A DNA stretch of 14,099 nt from JAAYBT01 sp964404395 (GCA_964404395.1 CAYOKA010000053.1:1-14099), one strand, 5' to 3'; shown: positions 1 through 6,323, numbered from the stretch's first letter. Translations and numbers: made by a program. The notes: generated by a model from the sequence alone, not told the origin.

Positions 1-33
1 TTCTCAAGGACGTTTACATGATATTAGTGGTGG

Positions 34-56
34 GGTTTTCGGACAGTCTAGCCACC
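34..56. repeat. direct repeat, copy 1 (23 nt)
   Basis: This 23-base segment matches 777-799 in the same orientation at 22 of 23 positions; the single difference is A versus G in the CTAGCC/CTGGCC part. It lies directly before a strong hairpin (58-92). Read on the minus strand, both copies give the same short peptide VARLSEN, but neither copy sits in a convincing gene. It is probably a mobile-element or dispersed-repeat remnant. Confidence 0.6.
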
Positions 57-57
57 G

Positions 58-92
58 CAAAAACAGGCCACCTTTTAGGTGGTCTGTTTTTG
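58..92. terminator. bidirectional intrinsic terminator hairpin
   Basis: A 16-pair stem with one G-U pair closes on a three-base TTT loop: CAAAAACAGGCCACCT at 58-73 pairs with 77-92. A-rich left and T-rich right flanks mean it can terminate transcription in either direction. The gene it serves would lie upstream of the window on the plus strand; no minus-strand gene leads into it. Confidence 0.7.
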
Positions 93-104
93 TGTGTAAA
101 GGGA

Positions 105-246
105 AAGGGATTCGAACCCGAGAGGGCGCGAGCGTAAAGGGAAATGACCTAAATGGTCATTTCATAGCGAGCGTAGGAGCCCGGTACCGGAGCGCAGCGA
201 CCGGTGGGCGACGTCACCAGCATGCGATGCATGCGGCGAATCCCTT
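105..246. repeat. GC-rich nested palindromic element
   Basis: The element is bounded by a 10-base inverted repeat: AAGGGATTCG at 105-114 and CGAATCCCTT at 237-246. Inside are a 9-bp hairpin (GAAATGACC 141-149 with GGTCATTTC 155-163), the palindrome CCGGTACCGG, and a GCATGC-rich stretch near 221-235. Its GC content is clearly above the flanks. The left edge contains GGATTCGAACCC, the complement of a tRNA T-arm, but the rest of a tRNA is absent. I recall similar sequence recurring in clostridial genomes, where it yields spurious short ORFs; that is memory, not a search. A folded noncoding repeat or the scar of a tRNA-targeting element is likely. Confidence 0.55.
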
Positions 247-267
247 CAGGCACGCCACAGACTGTCT

Positions 268-294
268 GATAACCCGCTAAAATAGCGGGTTATC
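268..294. terminator. perfect 12-bp hairpin, terminator-like
   Basis: GATAACCCGCTA at 268-279 pairs perfectly with TAGCGGGTTATC at 283-294 around an AAA loop. There is no T-run on either side, so termination is not certain. It sits 21 bases beyond the palindromic element and is probably part of the same repeat unit. Confidence 0.5.
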
Positions 295-306
295 GGCATG
301 TTATAA

Positions 307-474
307 ACAAAAATCTTAGCACATTTGCGGGAGTTTTATTCTAAGAAAATGAAATGCATCCTTGAGATTCCCGCCACTCCGACCAAATTTGAAATGAATG
401 AAATCAATATCAGTTCAGTGCTTGGTTTTGCAAGTAATGGGAAGAATGTTGGAATAAAACCCCATATAAGTTGA
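307..474 (+). pseudogene. possible decayed coding fragment
   Basis: This frame is open from 307 to a TGA at 472-474, with an internal ATG at 349 that would give 41 residues beginning MKCILEIPATP. Composition looks somewhat protein-like, but there is no ribosome binding site and I do not recognise a family. The same strand stays partly open further on (about 545-660) after stops. It could be a degraded gene or chance. Confidence 0.15.
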
Positions 475-544
475 CATAATCACACTAGTAAGACGGTTAT
501 TGCTGGATTTATGAAGAAAAAGTAATATTATTCTAAAAATGTTA

Positions 545-559
545 CCCCATTAGTTGAAA
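545..559. repeat. 15-bp direct repeat, left copy
   Basis: CCCCATTAGTTGAAA is identical at 545-559 and 4387-4401, in the same orientation. Weaker similarity continues to the right (CAGTG then CTATA in both). The two copies enclose the rsgA/phosphotransferase/acetyltransferase cassette and its leader. Confidence 0.55.
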
Positions 560-776
560 AATCCAGCAGCAGTGATGACTATAAAGTGTGGATGGTGAAA
601 GCAGAGGTCACTACTCACTTTTTCAACTTAAGGACAATGTTTCTGAGAATAGTCCTCATTTAATAGCTCATTGTCTATGAAATAGGCTTTATAGAGTATA
701 TTTTTACACAAAAGCTGCAAAAACGAGTAGCGCCCTATCGAGTAGTCACCTACCGTAAATGTTTTGTCCAGCAAGT

Positions 777-799
777 GGTTTTCGGACAGTCTGGCCACC
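777..799. repeat. direct repeat, copy 2 (23 nt)
   Basis: Second copy of the repeat at 34-56, 743 bases away. A GC-rich imperfect hairpin (about 808-831) follows it, in the place of the strong hairpin that follows copy 1, so repeat plus hairpin may be one decayed unit. Confidence 0.55.
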
Positions 800-887
800 A
801 TTAATAAGACCGCCCATAGAGGAGGCATCTTAGGGATTTGCAATAACAAGTAAGTTTTGAGCGACAGCCTTAAGCGGTGCAAAACAG

Positions 888-929
888 AGACCAGCCATAT
901 TCAAGCAGAAAACTTGGCATGACTGGTCT
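888..929. terminator. weak hairpin
   Basis: AGACCAG at 888-894 pairs with CTGGTCT at 923-929 across a 28-base loop, and a few T residues follow. The long loop makes it a poor terminator, and no gene clearly ends here. Confidence 0.25.
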
Positions 930-1011
930 TTTCAACTGTCAATCGATTTTTAGGAGCTTTGTATTTTAGCTCAGTGCAATCAGTTAAGCGGTAAGGACAT
1001 ATAAAGCAATT

Positions 1012-1069
1012 GCAAAAACTTCCTCCATGTCGAAGGAGGGCCAAAATATAGTTACCCTCCAGTTTTTGC
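1012..1069 (-). terminator. terminator of the rsgA-APH-GNAT operon
   Basis: Outer arms GCAAAAACT (1012-1020) and AGTTTTTGC (1061-1069) are perfect complements. Inside, GGAGG at 1035-1039 can pair either with CCTCC at 1022-1026 or, as GGAGGG, with CCCTCC at 1055-1060. Read on the minus strand it ends in a TTTTT run about 40 bases past the stop of the GNAT remnant, so it is the natural end of that operon. The A/T symmetry could make it work in both directions. Confidence 0.65.
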
Positions 1070-1109
1070 TATTAGGTGAAAATTTGTTATATTATTGGGC
1101 TATTTATTG

Positions 1110-1696
1110 TCATATCGACGTCACCGCCTTTTCATCAATCCTGCGAACAACGCTGTGGGTGTAAGCGTCAAAATATTTAAGCCAAAATCCCCATGCCGTC
1201 GGATTTATGCTTTCAAAATCCACACCGAGTCTTGAATAACCCTTTATCTTCAGTTTCTGTATAAGCATGCTCAGCAGCTTTTGATTCAAGCCTTTACCCC
1301 GGTGTTCCGGTAAACAATACGTTCCTTTGACATGCAGGTATCCTGGCGTGCCCTGAATAAAAGTTTCACCGTCAAGCTCAGCTCTAATAAATGCTACGAT
1401 TCGTCCTTCTTGGCTTGCTATGAAGTAAATGGATTGAAAATGCTTGTAATCTTTCAAAAATGCTGATTCGTCGTTATGCTCTCTATACATAAAGAAAGGA
1501 CTGTCTATATAACCATTGTCAAGCATGTTTTCCAATGGCAAGACCTTCAAAACAGCCTCTGAAGCAAGTTCGGAAAATGAATACCCTTCACAAGTCGGCA
1601 CAGTAATCTCATCCATTCCGCGTATTGCATCAACACAAGCCTTACAAGCCGCGCTGCCGCTTCAATATGATCGGCGGTAAAGTCAACTACTTGCAT
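1110..1696 (-). pseudogene. GNAT acetyltransferase, internally deleted and frameshifted
   Basis: Translation should start at the ATG at 1696, behind AAGGAGG, overlapping the end of the phosphotransferase gene by 14 bases. It gives MQVVDFTADHIEAAAR, the usual N-terminus of a GNAT protein of about 300 residues as I remember the family, and then runs out of frame to a stop at 1547. The C-terminal GNAT domain continues in another frame: CVDAIRGMDEI, then PEHRGKG (acetyl-CoA loop), GVDFESINPTA and FWLKYF, ending at 1110. In relatives the CVDAIR segment lies mid-protein, so much of the first half has been lost near 1650, beside a repeated GGCTTGT. The 168-codon C-terminal part has an ATG at 1616 but no good ribosome binding site. 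A surviving single-domain enzyme is possible but less likely. Confidence 0.65.
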
Positions 1697-2858
1697 ACTT
1701 CTTACCTCCTTGGTCCCAAAGGCAGCCATGATTTTCCTTAATAGTTTGAGTAATTTCCTTCGCATGACTCATTTCATAGATTCTTTGAAGTGCATTCGTA
1801 CCCCAATTTTTTTCATCCTGTGTTTCCGAAAACATATAGTCTTGCATCATTCGGTATCCGAACTTGATAAGAATCATTTCTAAAATATGCATTTCATCAA
1901 CCGAAGGAATAGTAATATGCTCCGAGAGACCATTCAAGTATGCTGGAACAAGACGGTTGTAATTTTCTTCAAATCTCTCAACATCCATGCCATCTACTAT
2001 TAAGCTCGCAATATCCTCGCCCAGAAAACCCCAGCCGGCTGTGTCCCAATCGATTAACCTTATTACACCGTCAGTAAAGAAAATGTTTTCATTCCAAAAA
2101 TCCCGATGACATAACACTATAGGGAAGTTCTTTAGCCTATTAAACAATTCATCTTTGTGATCATCAATGTCCATGATCATCTGCTTTAGCTTCTGGGGTA
2201 TGTCGCAGCTCTTTGAACGAAGGCTGCCGTATTCAAATGATTTACCATCCACTAACCGGATGTCACCGTTCTTGAGCATTTCTTTCAGGAATTTCGGCAT
2301 ACGGCATGGCTCGGATATGAGAAAATCATATGTGAATGACTGTGTATGCCATTGACTGAACTCTCTCTCTAAAAATCCTGCATCCCCAAGACATGAGATA
2401 TTCTTTAATTCATCGTGCTGTTTGGCAATTCTGCCTTGAAAACGCCCTAATTCCAACGCTGCTTGCTCAAGCATTTCGATAGTAAGATTGCTACCCGATA
2501 TACCGTCTATGTGCTCGATCCACAGTTCTATATTTCCATCCTGAATCTCCGAATGGTAACATTCCGGCCAGCGGAGAGCAGGTGTAAATGCCACTCCGAG
2601 GTTACTTTGATAAAGATCGTATTCTCTGCGCCATGAATTCGGGTCGCCGGGACGATCCCACTTTTTCTGTTTCTTCCAAACAACTTTATAGGGCAGTTTT
2701 TCACTGTCTACGGTTTCGGCTATTCCCGCAACAAACCGCACATCACCTAATGTTCCTCCTTGCATTTGCTTAGTTTTATATGTTGCACTGATTATGGTCT
2801 TACCGAGCATTTTGCTCAAAACATATTTCAGTATTTCATATTCGTCTGTATTATTCAT
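1683..2858 (-). CDS. APH-family phosphotransferase
   Basis: A cytoplasmic kinase-like protein of 391 residues. The aminoglycoside phosphotransferase fold is shown by the catalytic loop CHRDFWNEN (H251, D253, N258) and the metal-binding LIDWDTAGWG (D270), followed by GEDIASL, all in the usual order. Family members phosphorylate aminoglycosides, choline, homoserine or other small hydroxyl compounds; the substrate cannot be told here. At 391 residues it is longer than typical aminoglycoside enzymes (about 260-300), which argues against a classical resistance APH. Its ATG (2856-2858) overlaps the TGA of the upstream GTPase gene as ATGA, so the two are translationally coupled, and a GGAGG lies about ten bases upstream. 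Confidence 0.85.
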   Translation of the reverse strand: MNNTDEYEILKYVLSKMLGKTIISATYKTKQMQGGTLGDVRFVAGIAETVDSEKLPYKVVWKKQKKWDRPGDPNSWRREYDLYQSNLGVAFTPALRWPECYHSEIQDGNIELWIEHIDGISGSNLTIEMLEQAALELGRFQGRIAKQHDELKNISCLGDAGFLEREFSQWHTQSFTYDFLISEPCRMPKFLKEMLKNGDIRLVDGKSFEYGSLRSKSCDIPQKLKQMIMDIDDHKDELFNRLKNFPIVLCHRDFWNENIFFTDGVIRLIDWDTAGWGFLGEDIASLIVDGMDVERFEENYNRLVPAYLNGLSEHITIPSVDEMHILEMILIKFGYRMMQDYMFSETQDEKNWGTNALQRIYEMSHAKEITQTIKENHGCLWDQGGKKYASS

Positions 2859-3937
2859 TTCTTAAATCCTCCGTTTTTCTTTATTTCCTTATTCTGTATT
2901 GCTATTGATTTGTGCCACACTCTTTTGTCAACAAGATAGCCCGATTTATCATCTACAAACTTGTTTTCCCGCTTTTGTGAAAGATAACGCTCCCAATGCT
3001 CACGTGGTAACGAACCATCGGCAAGGGCAGCGAGAACAGCACATCCCGGTTCGGTCTGATGGCGGCAGTTGTTAAAACGGCATTTTAAGAATAGTTTCTC
3101 CACATCGGAAAATCCTGCGCTGATTCCTTCCTCCGCATCAAACAGCCCGAGCTCACGCATACCAGGCGTATCAATAACCATGGCGCCGGATGGCAGCATG
3201 AAGAGCTGACGGTGTGTTGTGGTGTGGCGTCCACGGCTATCGTCCTCGCGGATAGCTTTTACAGCCATTACTTCCCGCTGCATCAAAGAGTTGAGAAGCG
3301 ATGATTTGCCCACACCTGACATCCCAAGGAACACTACAGTATTGCCAGGTTGCAAATATTCGTCCAGTGCTTCCAGTCCAAAGCCTGTGTGACTGGAAAC
3401 TGCATGTACTGGTACATTGGGTGCTGCTTTTTGGATATCATCCATAAGCACTTTATGATCCGGATACAAATCAGCTTTTGTCAAAATCACAACAGGCTGG
3501 GCACCGCTTTGCCATGCCTGTGTCAGATAACGCATGATGCGGTTGACATTGAAATCGCGATTCAAGGACGATAGGATAAAAACAAAGTCGAAATTGGCTG
3601 CAACAACCTGTTCCAGAATAGTCTTAACATATCCAGCCGCATGGCCTGAAAAGTTACTGCGTGCAAATTTGGACTTACGAGGAAGTGTTTTGATAATATG
3701 ACTATCTCCACTCAAATTATACTTAACCAGCATAAAATCACCCGTTGTAGGAAATTCTTCTGAACCACCAGCAAAATAATTACTCGATTTCAGTCTCCCG
3801 AAACAGTCGCCATGTTCACATACAAGAGCATAACGCTCTTTGTGAACAGCAATAACCCTTGCAGGTATATAATTATCCTGCAGAAAATCATTTGATAAAT
3901 TCATTGTAGGGGTAAATCCGTAGTCTACTAAATTCAT
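2855..3937 (-). CDS. rsgA: ribosome small-subunit-dependent GTPase A (RsgA/YjeQ type)
   Basis: A circularly permuted GTPase that acts in late 30S subunit maturation. The motifs come in the permuted order: TKAD (G4, about 153-156), SSHTG (G5, 181-185), GMSGVGKSS (G1, 205-213), a threonine-rich switch (G2, about 246) and DTPG (G3, 266-269). The zinc knuckle follows as C296-x4-C301-x-H303-x5-C309. The N-terminal part is consistent with an OB fold. The start at 3937 is chosen because GAAGGAGG lies just before it; an upstream ATG at 3976 lies in the attenuator terminator's T-tract and lacks a binding site. At 360 residues it is longer than the roughly 290-residue Firmicute housekeeping form, so it may be a second, specialised paralogue. 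It heads a three-gene operon behind a leader/attenuator. Confidence 0.9.
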   Translation of the reverse strand: MNLVDYGFTPTMNLSNDFLQDNYIPARVIAVHKERYALVCEHGDCFGRLKSSNYFAGGSEEFPTTGDFMLVKYNLSGDSHIIKTLPRKSKFARSNFSGHAAGYVKTILEQVVAANFDFVFILSSLNRDFNVNRIMRYLTQAWQSGAQPVVILTKADLYPDHKVLMDDIQKAAPNVPVHAVSSHTGFGLEALDEYLQPGNTVVFLGMSGVGKSSLLNSLMQREVMAVKAIREDDSRGRHTTTHRQLFMLPSGAMVIDTPGMRELGLFDAEEGISAGFSDVEKLFLKCRFNNCRHQTEPGCAVLAALADGSLPREHWERYLSQKRENKFVDDKSGYLVDKRVWHKSIAIQNKEIKKNGGFKK

Positions 3938-3960
3938 TTTTCCTCCTTCAAAAAGCACAT

Positions 3961-4004
3961 AAAAATACCGCAGCAAGCAGCCATCGATAGCTGCAAACTA
4001 CGGT
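3961..4004 (-). terminator. attenuator terminator upstream of rsgA
   Basis: On the minus strand ACCGTAG (4004-3998) pairs with CTGCGGT (3973-3967), and GCAGC pairs with GCTGC inside; an ATTTTT tract follows. It sits between the promoter and the rsgA start, 24 bases before the ATG, so any message for rsgA must read through it. Confidence 0.7.
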
Positions 4005-4154
4005 TCATCACATCATGGGATGCATATGTTCATAAAATAAACATGGGCATACCCAATCGTACGCCCATATAATTCTACAGTATTCACGAAAGGTTACTCG
4101 AAACGGCACAACAATAAAAGGCGTTTATATACCTTGAAAAATACTGCTATGCCC
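3964..4154 (-). promoter_or_regulatory. transcription attenuator with competing helices
   Basis: Minus-strand element A, CAGTATT (4146-4140), pairs with the first seven bases of element B, AATACTGTAG (4084-4075). B can instead pair over 10 bp, two of them G-U, with CTGCGGTATT (3973-3964), the 3' arm of the terminator. GGGCATA (4154-4148) pairs with TATGCCC (4051-4045), which otherwise closes a 10-bp hairpin at 4068-4043. If A holds B, the terminator forms; if a ribosome covers A, B is free to break the terminator. A begins about 20 bases past the leader stop codon, within reach of a stalled ribosome. The architecture resembles the tet(M) leader of Tn916. Confidence 0.65.
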
Positions 4155-4165
4155 GATATTCTGTT

Positions 4166-4198
4166 TTAGACGAAAGCCACCTCAATAGAAACAGTCAT
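4166..4198 (-). CDS. leader peptide of the rsgA attenuator
   Basis: A ten-residue ORF, MTVSIEVAFV, ending in TAA. AAAGGAG lies about ten bases before the ATG. It is the first start codon after the predicted transcription start and stops 12 bases before the first helix element of the attenuator. It has no run of a single amino acid, so drug-induced ribosome stalling fits better than amino-acid starvation as a signal. The Shine-Dalgarno region ACGAAAGG (4218-4211) can pair with CTTTCGT inside the ORF (4176-4170) and with CCTTTCGT at 4093-4086. Confidence 0.5.
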   Translation of the reverse strand: MTVSIEVAFV

Positions 4199-4224
4199 AA
4201 AACAACAACTCCTTTCGTTCTCTG

Positions 4225-4380
4225 CTAAGTATGAATTATCGCAGAATTAAGATCAAATTTAGCATACCATTTCCTTCCTAAGAAATCAATCCTTAAGTCA
4301 AGAAAAAGCAGACCGCACAAAATCCTTACTTCAGCTAATTTTATGGTTAATCGTCTATAAGATAAGGCTTCTTCAGGCAT
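4225..4380 (-). CDS. small hypothetical ORF, 51 residues
   Basis: The frame begins MPEEALSYRRLTIK and ends in TAG; a GGGGAG lies four bases before the ATG, and an in-frame ATG four codons further up is also possible. It has a hydrophobic centre, LCGLLFLDL. I do not recognise it. It covers the predicted promoter of the rsgA leader and abuts the 15-base repeat at 4387-4401, so it may be the tail of a lost mobile-element gene or chance. Confidence 0.25.
   Translation of the reverse strand: MPEEALSYRRLTIKLAEVRILCGLLFLDLRIDFLGRKWYAKFDLNSAIIHT
4261..4289 (-). promoter_or_regulatory. sigma-A-like promoter for the rsgA operon
   Basis: TTGATT (4289-4284) and TATGCT (4266-4261) are spaced by exactly 17 bases on the minus strand. 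Transcription would start near 4254 and give a leader of about 316 bases before rsgA, which is where the attenuator lies. Confidence 0.55.
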
Positions 4381-4386
4381 ATTTCT

Positions 4387-4401
4387 CCCCATTAGTTGAA
4401 A
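4387..4401. repeat. 15-bp direct repeat, right copy
   Basis: Identical to 545-559. It overlaps a small inverted repeat, GTTGAAA (4395-4401) with TTTCAAC (4403-4409). It marks the right border of the cassette that starts after 559. Confidence 0.55.
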
Positions 4402-4423
4402 TTTTCAACAGTGCGCTATACCT

Positions 4424-4452
4424 ATTCCGGTAAGTGATTATTCCGGTAAGTG
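4424..4452. repeat. tandem 13-nt repeat, possible IS end
   Basis: ATTCCGGTAAGTG occurs at 4424-4436 and again at 4440-4452, a period of 16. On the minus strand this reads CACTTACCGGAAT twice. Multiple short terminal repeats with a CCGGAAT core are what I remember from ends of IS21-type elements. No transposase is present. Confidence 0.35.
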
Positions 4453-4512
4453 CTGGGCATCCCGTAATATATTGTGTTGCGGAACTCAAAACAGGTTGCA
4501 TCACAAAATGCC

Positions 4513-6204
4513 CTACCAGCTTAACTCGTAACCGGCGGAATCACTTAGGAACTTGAATTGAACATTTCCTCCTTCAAGTTTCAACATCCTGATGCTGAAC
4601 AAATATTCAAACTCATCATCGCCTTCGTTTACCGTCAGTCTTTGTCTCAGGTATTCAGCTAACACATTCCCCTGGGTATCGCACAAATTATTTCCGACAA
4701 TCCGGTATTCAAGTACATTATCAATATATATCCCCATGTCGATATTGTTAAAGCTTTTGTATTCAACCGTTTCCATGTCTTCTTCCACAGGCACGGTTTT
4801 CCGGAGAGTGACATTGTAAAGGTTTTCTGAGCTCTGGGGAGGATTCTCAGGTATTGTGACATAGCCCAAAACCTTGCTGTCATCCAATAAAAGAAGCTTA
4901 CAGTAGCTTGAAAGTTTGTCTGTGGGTTCTACAATTCCTTTAACGTCATTGTACATGCCATGGGGTTCATCCGTTTGAAGGTAATATTTCTGCAGATTCC
5001 TGACTGCAAAAGCATAAGGATCGCTCTCATTACCTGTGCCTGTAGTATAATAGACATCGCCGTCAACGCTGCCAAAGGCACTGTCAAGATCAACGAAGAT
5101 ATGCACATCATTGTCCACTATATAGTACTGCAAATACTGTTCAATAGACTTTGCTCCTGCCATCATATTATCCAGGTATTTGTTGTACTCGTCATAGTAC
5201 CGCTTTTCTTTCTCCTTATCCCACACATGGAATTCGCGAATATAAGTGCCCGGCTCTGTTATGTAGGAAAAATCGACAAATCCTATGATATCTCCCTGCT
5301 TATCATAAAAGCTATCGATATTATAACCGTTGGAAGCACCTGATTTAAGACTCGCAAATTTTTGAGGCCAATCATATCTTGGCTCCAACATGATATAGTA
5401 CTGTTTTTCGGTGAAGGGAGGTAAAACACCGCTACCGCCAAGCCCGCTGAGTGCTGAGAAGTCATCCTTAAATTCCTCCGGAACCTGATCAACGGAGAGG
5501 TTATAAACCAGCTTATTGTCTTTCTTCTCAACCTTATATGTAACGAAATACTTGCTTTCCAGTGATTTAGCATTTATGCCGAGCTTGGAGCATGTTTCTG
5601 CCATGATCACATTTTCATCTATTAATTTATCTGCCAATGTCCTTTGGTCGCTGTTCAAGGGAGTGTTTAGCGCAGTGTAGGAGATATGCACCATGTCGTC
5701 TCTCAAAAACTTTCCGGCATTCAATCCCGCCAGTTCTTCTCCTGTCAGCAGACCTTTTTCAAGGGAGGCATCTATTGCTGTTGACCAGGTAAAGTCACCT
5801 TTTTTGTCATCATAACCCAATGCACGCAGGATAAATGTGACATAAGTCTGAGTATTTGTATCTTGTTCGGAGCCAAATTCTGTAGTGCTAATCCCTGTAG
5901 TCAGACCGTTCTCATACATATAACCGATATAGGCATCGGCCCATCCGGGTACATCCTTGAAAGGGTGCTTATATGAACCGGACTTAGCTACTCCTTCTTT
6001 TCCCAGCAGCCTAACAAGCATAACAGCGGCTTCCACCTTTTTTGGAGCGCGTTCCAGCTCAAAGCCATTGTTTGTTCCGGTGAAGAGTCCAAGCTCTTGC
6101 AGGTTTTCTGCCTCCTGCGTATAAAGAGGGACACTTTGCGCAAAAGAGGATAGGTTTAGACAGACCAATAAAATACTGACAAATAAAAGCAGTTTTTTCA
6201 TCAT
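4513..6204 (-). CDS. secreted SLH-domain protein
   Basis: A 563-residue exported protein. The N-terminus is a typical signal peptide: MMKK, a hydrophobic run LLLFVSILLVCLNLSSF, and a likely cleavage after FAQS. Three S-layer-homology-like segments follow: about 36-70 (LGLFTGTNNGFELERAPKKVEAA), 82-137 (HPFKDVPGWADAYIGYMYENGL) and 145-185 (WSTAIDASLEKGLLTGEEL). Such repeats usually bind secondary cell-wall polymers and anchor the protein at the surface. The remaining roughly 370 residues have many aromatic and acidic residues and no family I recognise. Two start codons, ATGATG, follow GGGAGG; the second (6201) has the better spacing. A near-consensus promoter lies about 110 bases upstream. The gene appears monocistronic. 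Confidence 0.8.
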   Translation of the reverse strand: MMKKLLLFVSILLVCLNLSSFAQSVPLYTQEAENLQELGLFTGTNNGFELERAPKKVEAAVMLVRLLGKEGVAKSGSYKHPFKDVPGWADAYIGYMYENGLTTGISTTEFGSEQDTNTQTYVTFILRALGYDDKKGDFTWSTAIDASLEKGLLTGEELAGLNAGKFLRDDMVHISYTALNTPLNSDQRTLADKLIDENVIMAETCSKLGINAKSLESKYFVTYKVEKKDNKLVYNLSVDQVPEEFKDDFSALSGLGGSGVLPPFTEKQYYIMLEPRYDWPQKFASLKSGASNGYNIDSFYDKQGDIIGFVDFSYITEPGTYIREFHVWDKEKEKRYYDEYNKYLDNMMAGAKSIEQYLQYYIVDNDVHIFVDLDSAFGSVDGDVYYTTGTGNESDPYAFAVRNLQKYYLQTDEPHGMYNDVKGIVEPTDKLSSYCKLLLLDDSKVLGYVTIPENPPQSSENLYNVTLRKTVPVEEDMETVEYKSFNNIDMGIYIDNVLEYRIVGNNLCDTQGNVLAEYLRQRLTVNEGDDEFEYLFSIRMLKLEGGNVQFKFLSDSAGYELSW

Positions 6205-6270
6205 GCAGGCCTCCCGTGTTTTTATTTACTTTCTTTACCAATTTCGAGTTAACTTAGGTTACATCTGTAG

Positions 6271-6314
6271 CAGTTACAATCTAGTTTACATAAATTCGCA
6301 AGTAAAGGTAACTG
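6271..6314 (-). promoter_or_regulatory. hairpin in the 5' leader of the SLH gene
   Basis: CAGTTAC and GTAACTG (6314-6308 and 6277-6271 on the minus strand) form a 7-bp outer stem, with a TTTAC/GTAAA stem inside. It begins within a few bases of the predicted transcription start, so it may stabilise the message or regulate it. Confidence 0.35.
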
Positions 6315-6323
6315 TTGTTGACA

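Larger units (their letters stand above)
295..1011. other. gene-poor stretch with repeat scars
   Basis: No ORF here has a good ribosome binding site together with a protein-like composition. It contains a short open frame (307-474), the first copy of a 15-base repeat (545-559), the second copy of a 23-base repeat (777-799) and a weak hairpin (888-929). An 84-codon minus-strand frame at 628-882 has no clear ribosome binding site and runs through the repeat, so I do not call it a gene. The mix suggests an eroded insertion region. Confidence 0.5.

Noticed and set aside
99..125. tRNA 3' end (GGATTCGAACCC) on the minus strand
   Set aside because: Only about three T-stem pairs form, and no anticodon arm, D-arm or acceptor partner follows; at most a fragment.
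92..280. 62-codon plus-strand ORF
   Set aside because: It lies inside the palindromic element, has no ribosome binding site and its composition follows the inverted repeats rather than a protein.
628..882. 84-codon minus-strand ORF
   Set aside because: No clear ribosome binding site, no recognisable domain, and it reads through a dispersed repeat.
1547..1765. 72-codon minus-strand ORF as its own gene
   Set aside because: It is the out-of-frame N-terminal piece of the GNAT remnant plus an artificial extension into the phosphotransferase gene.
4960..5343. 127-codon ORF antisense to the SLH gene
   Set aside because: Shadow of the opposite strand; no start signals and no domain.
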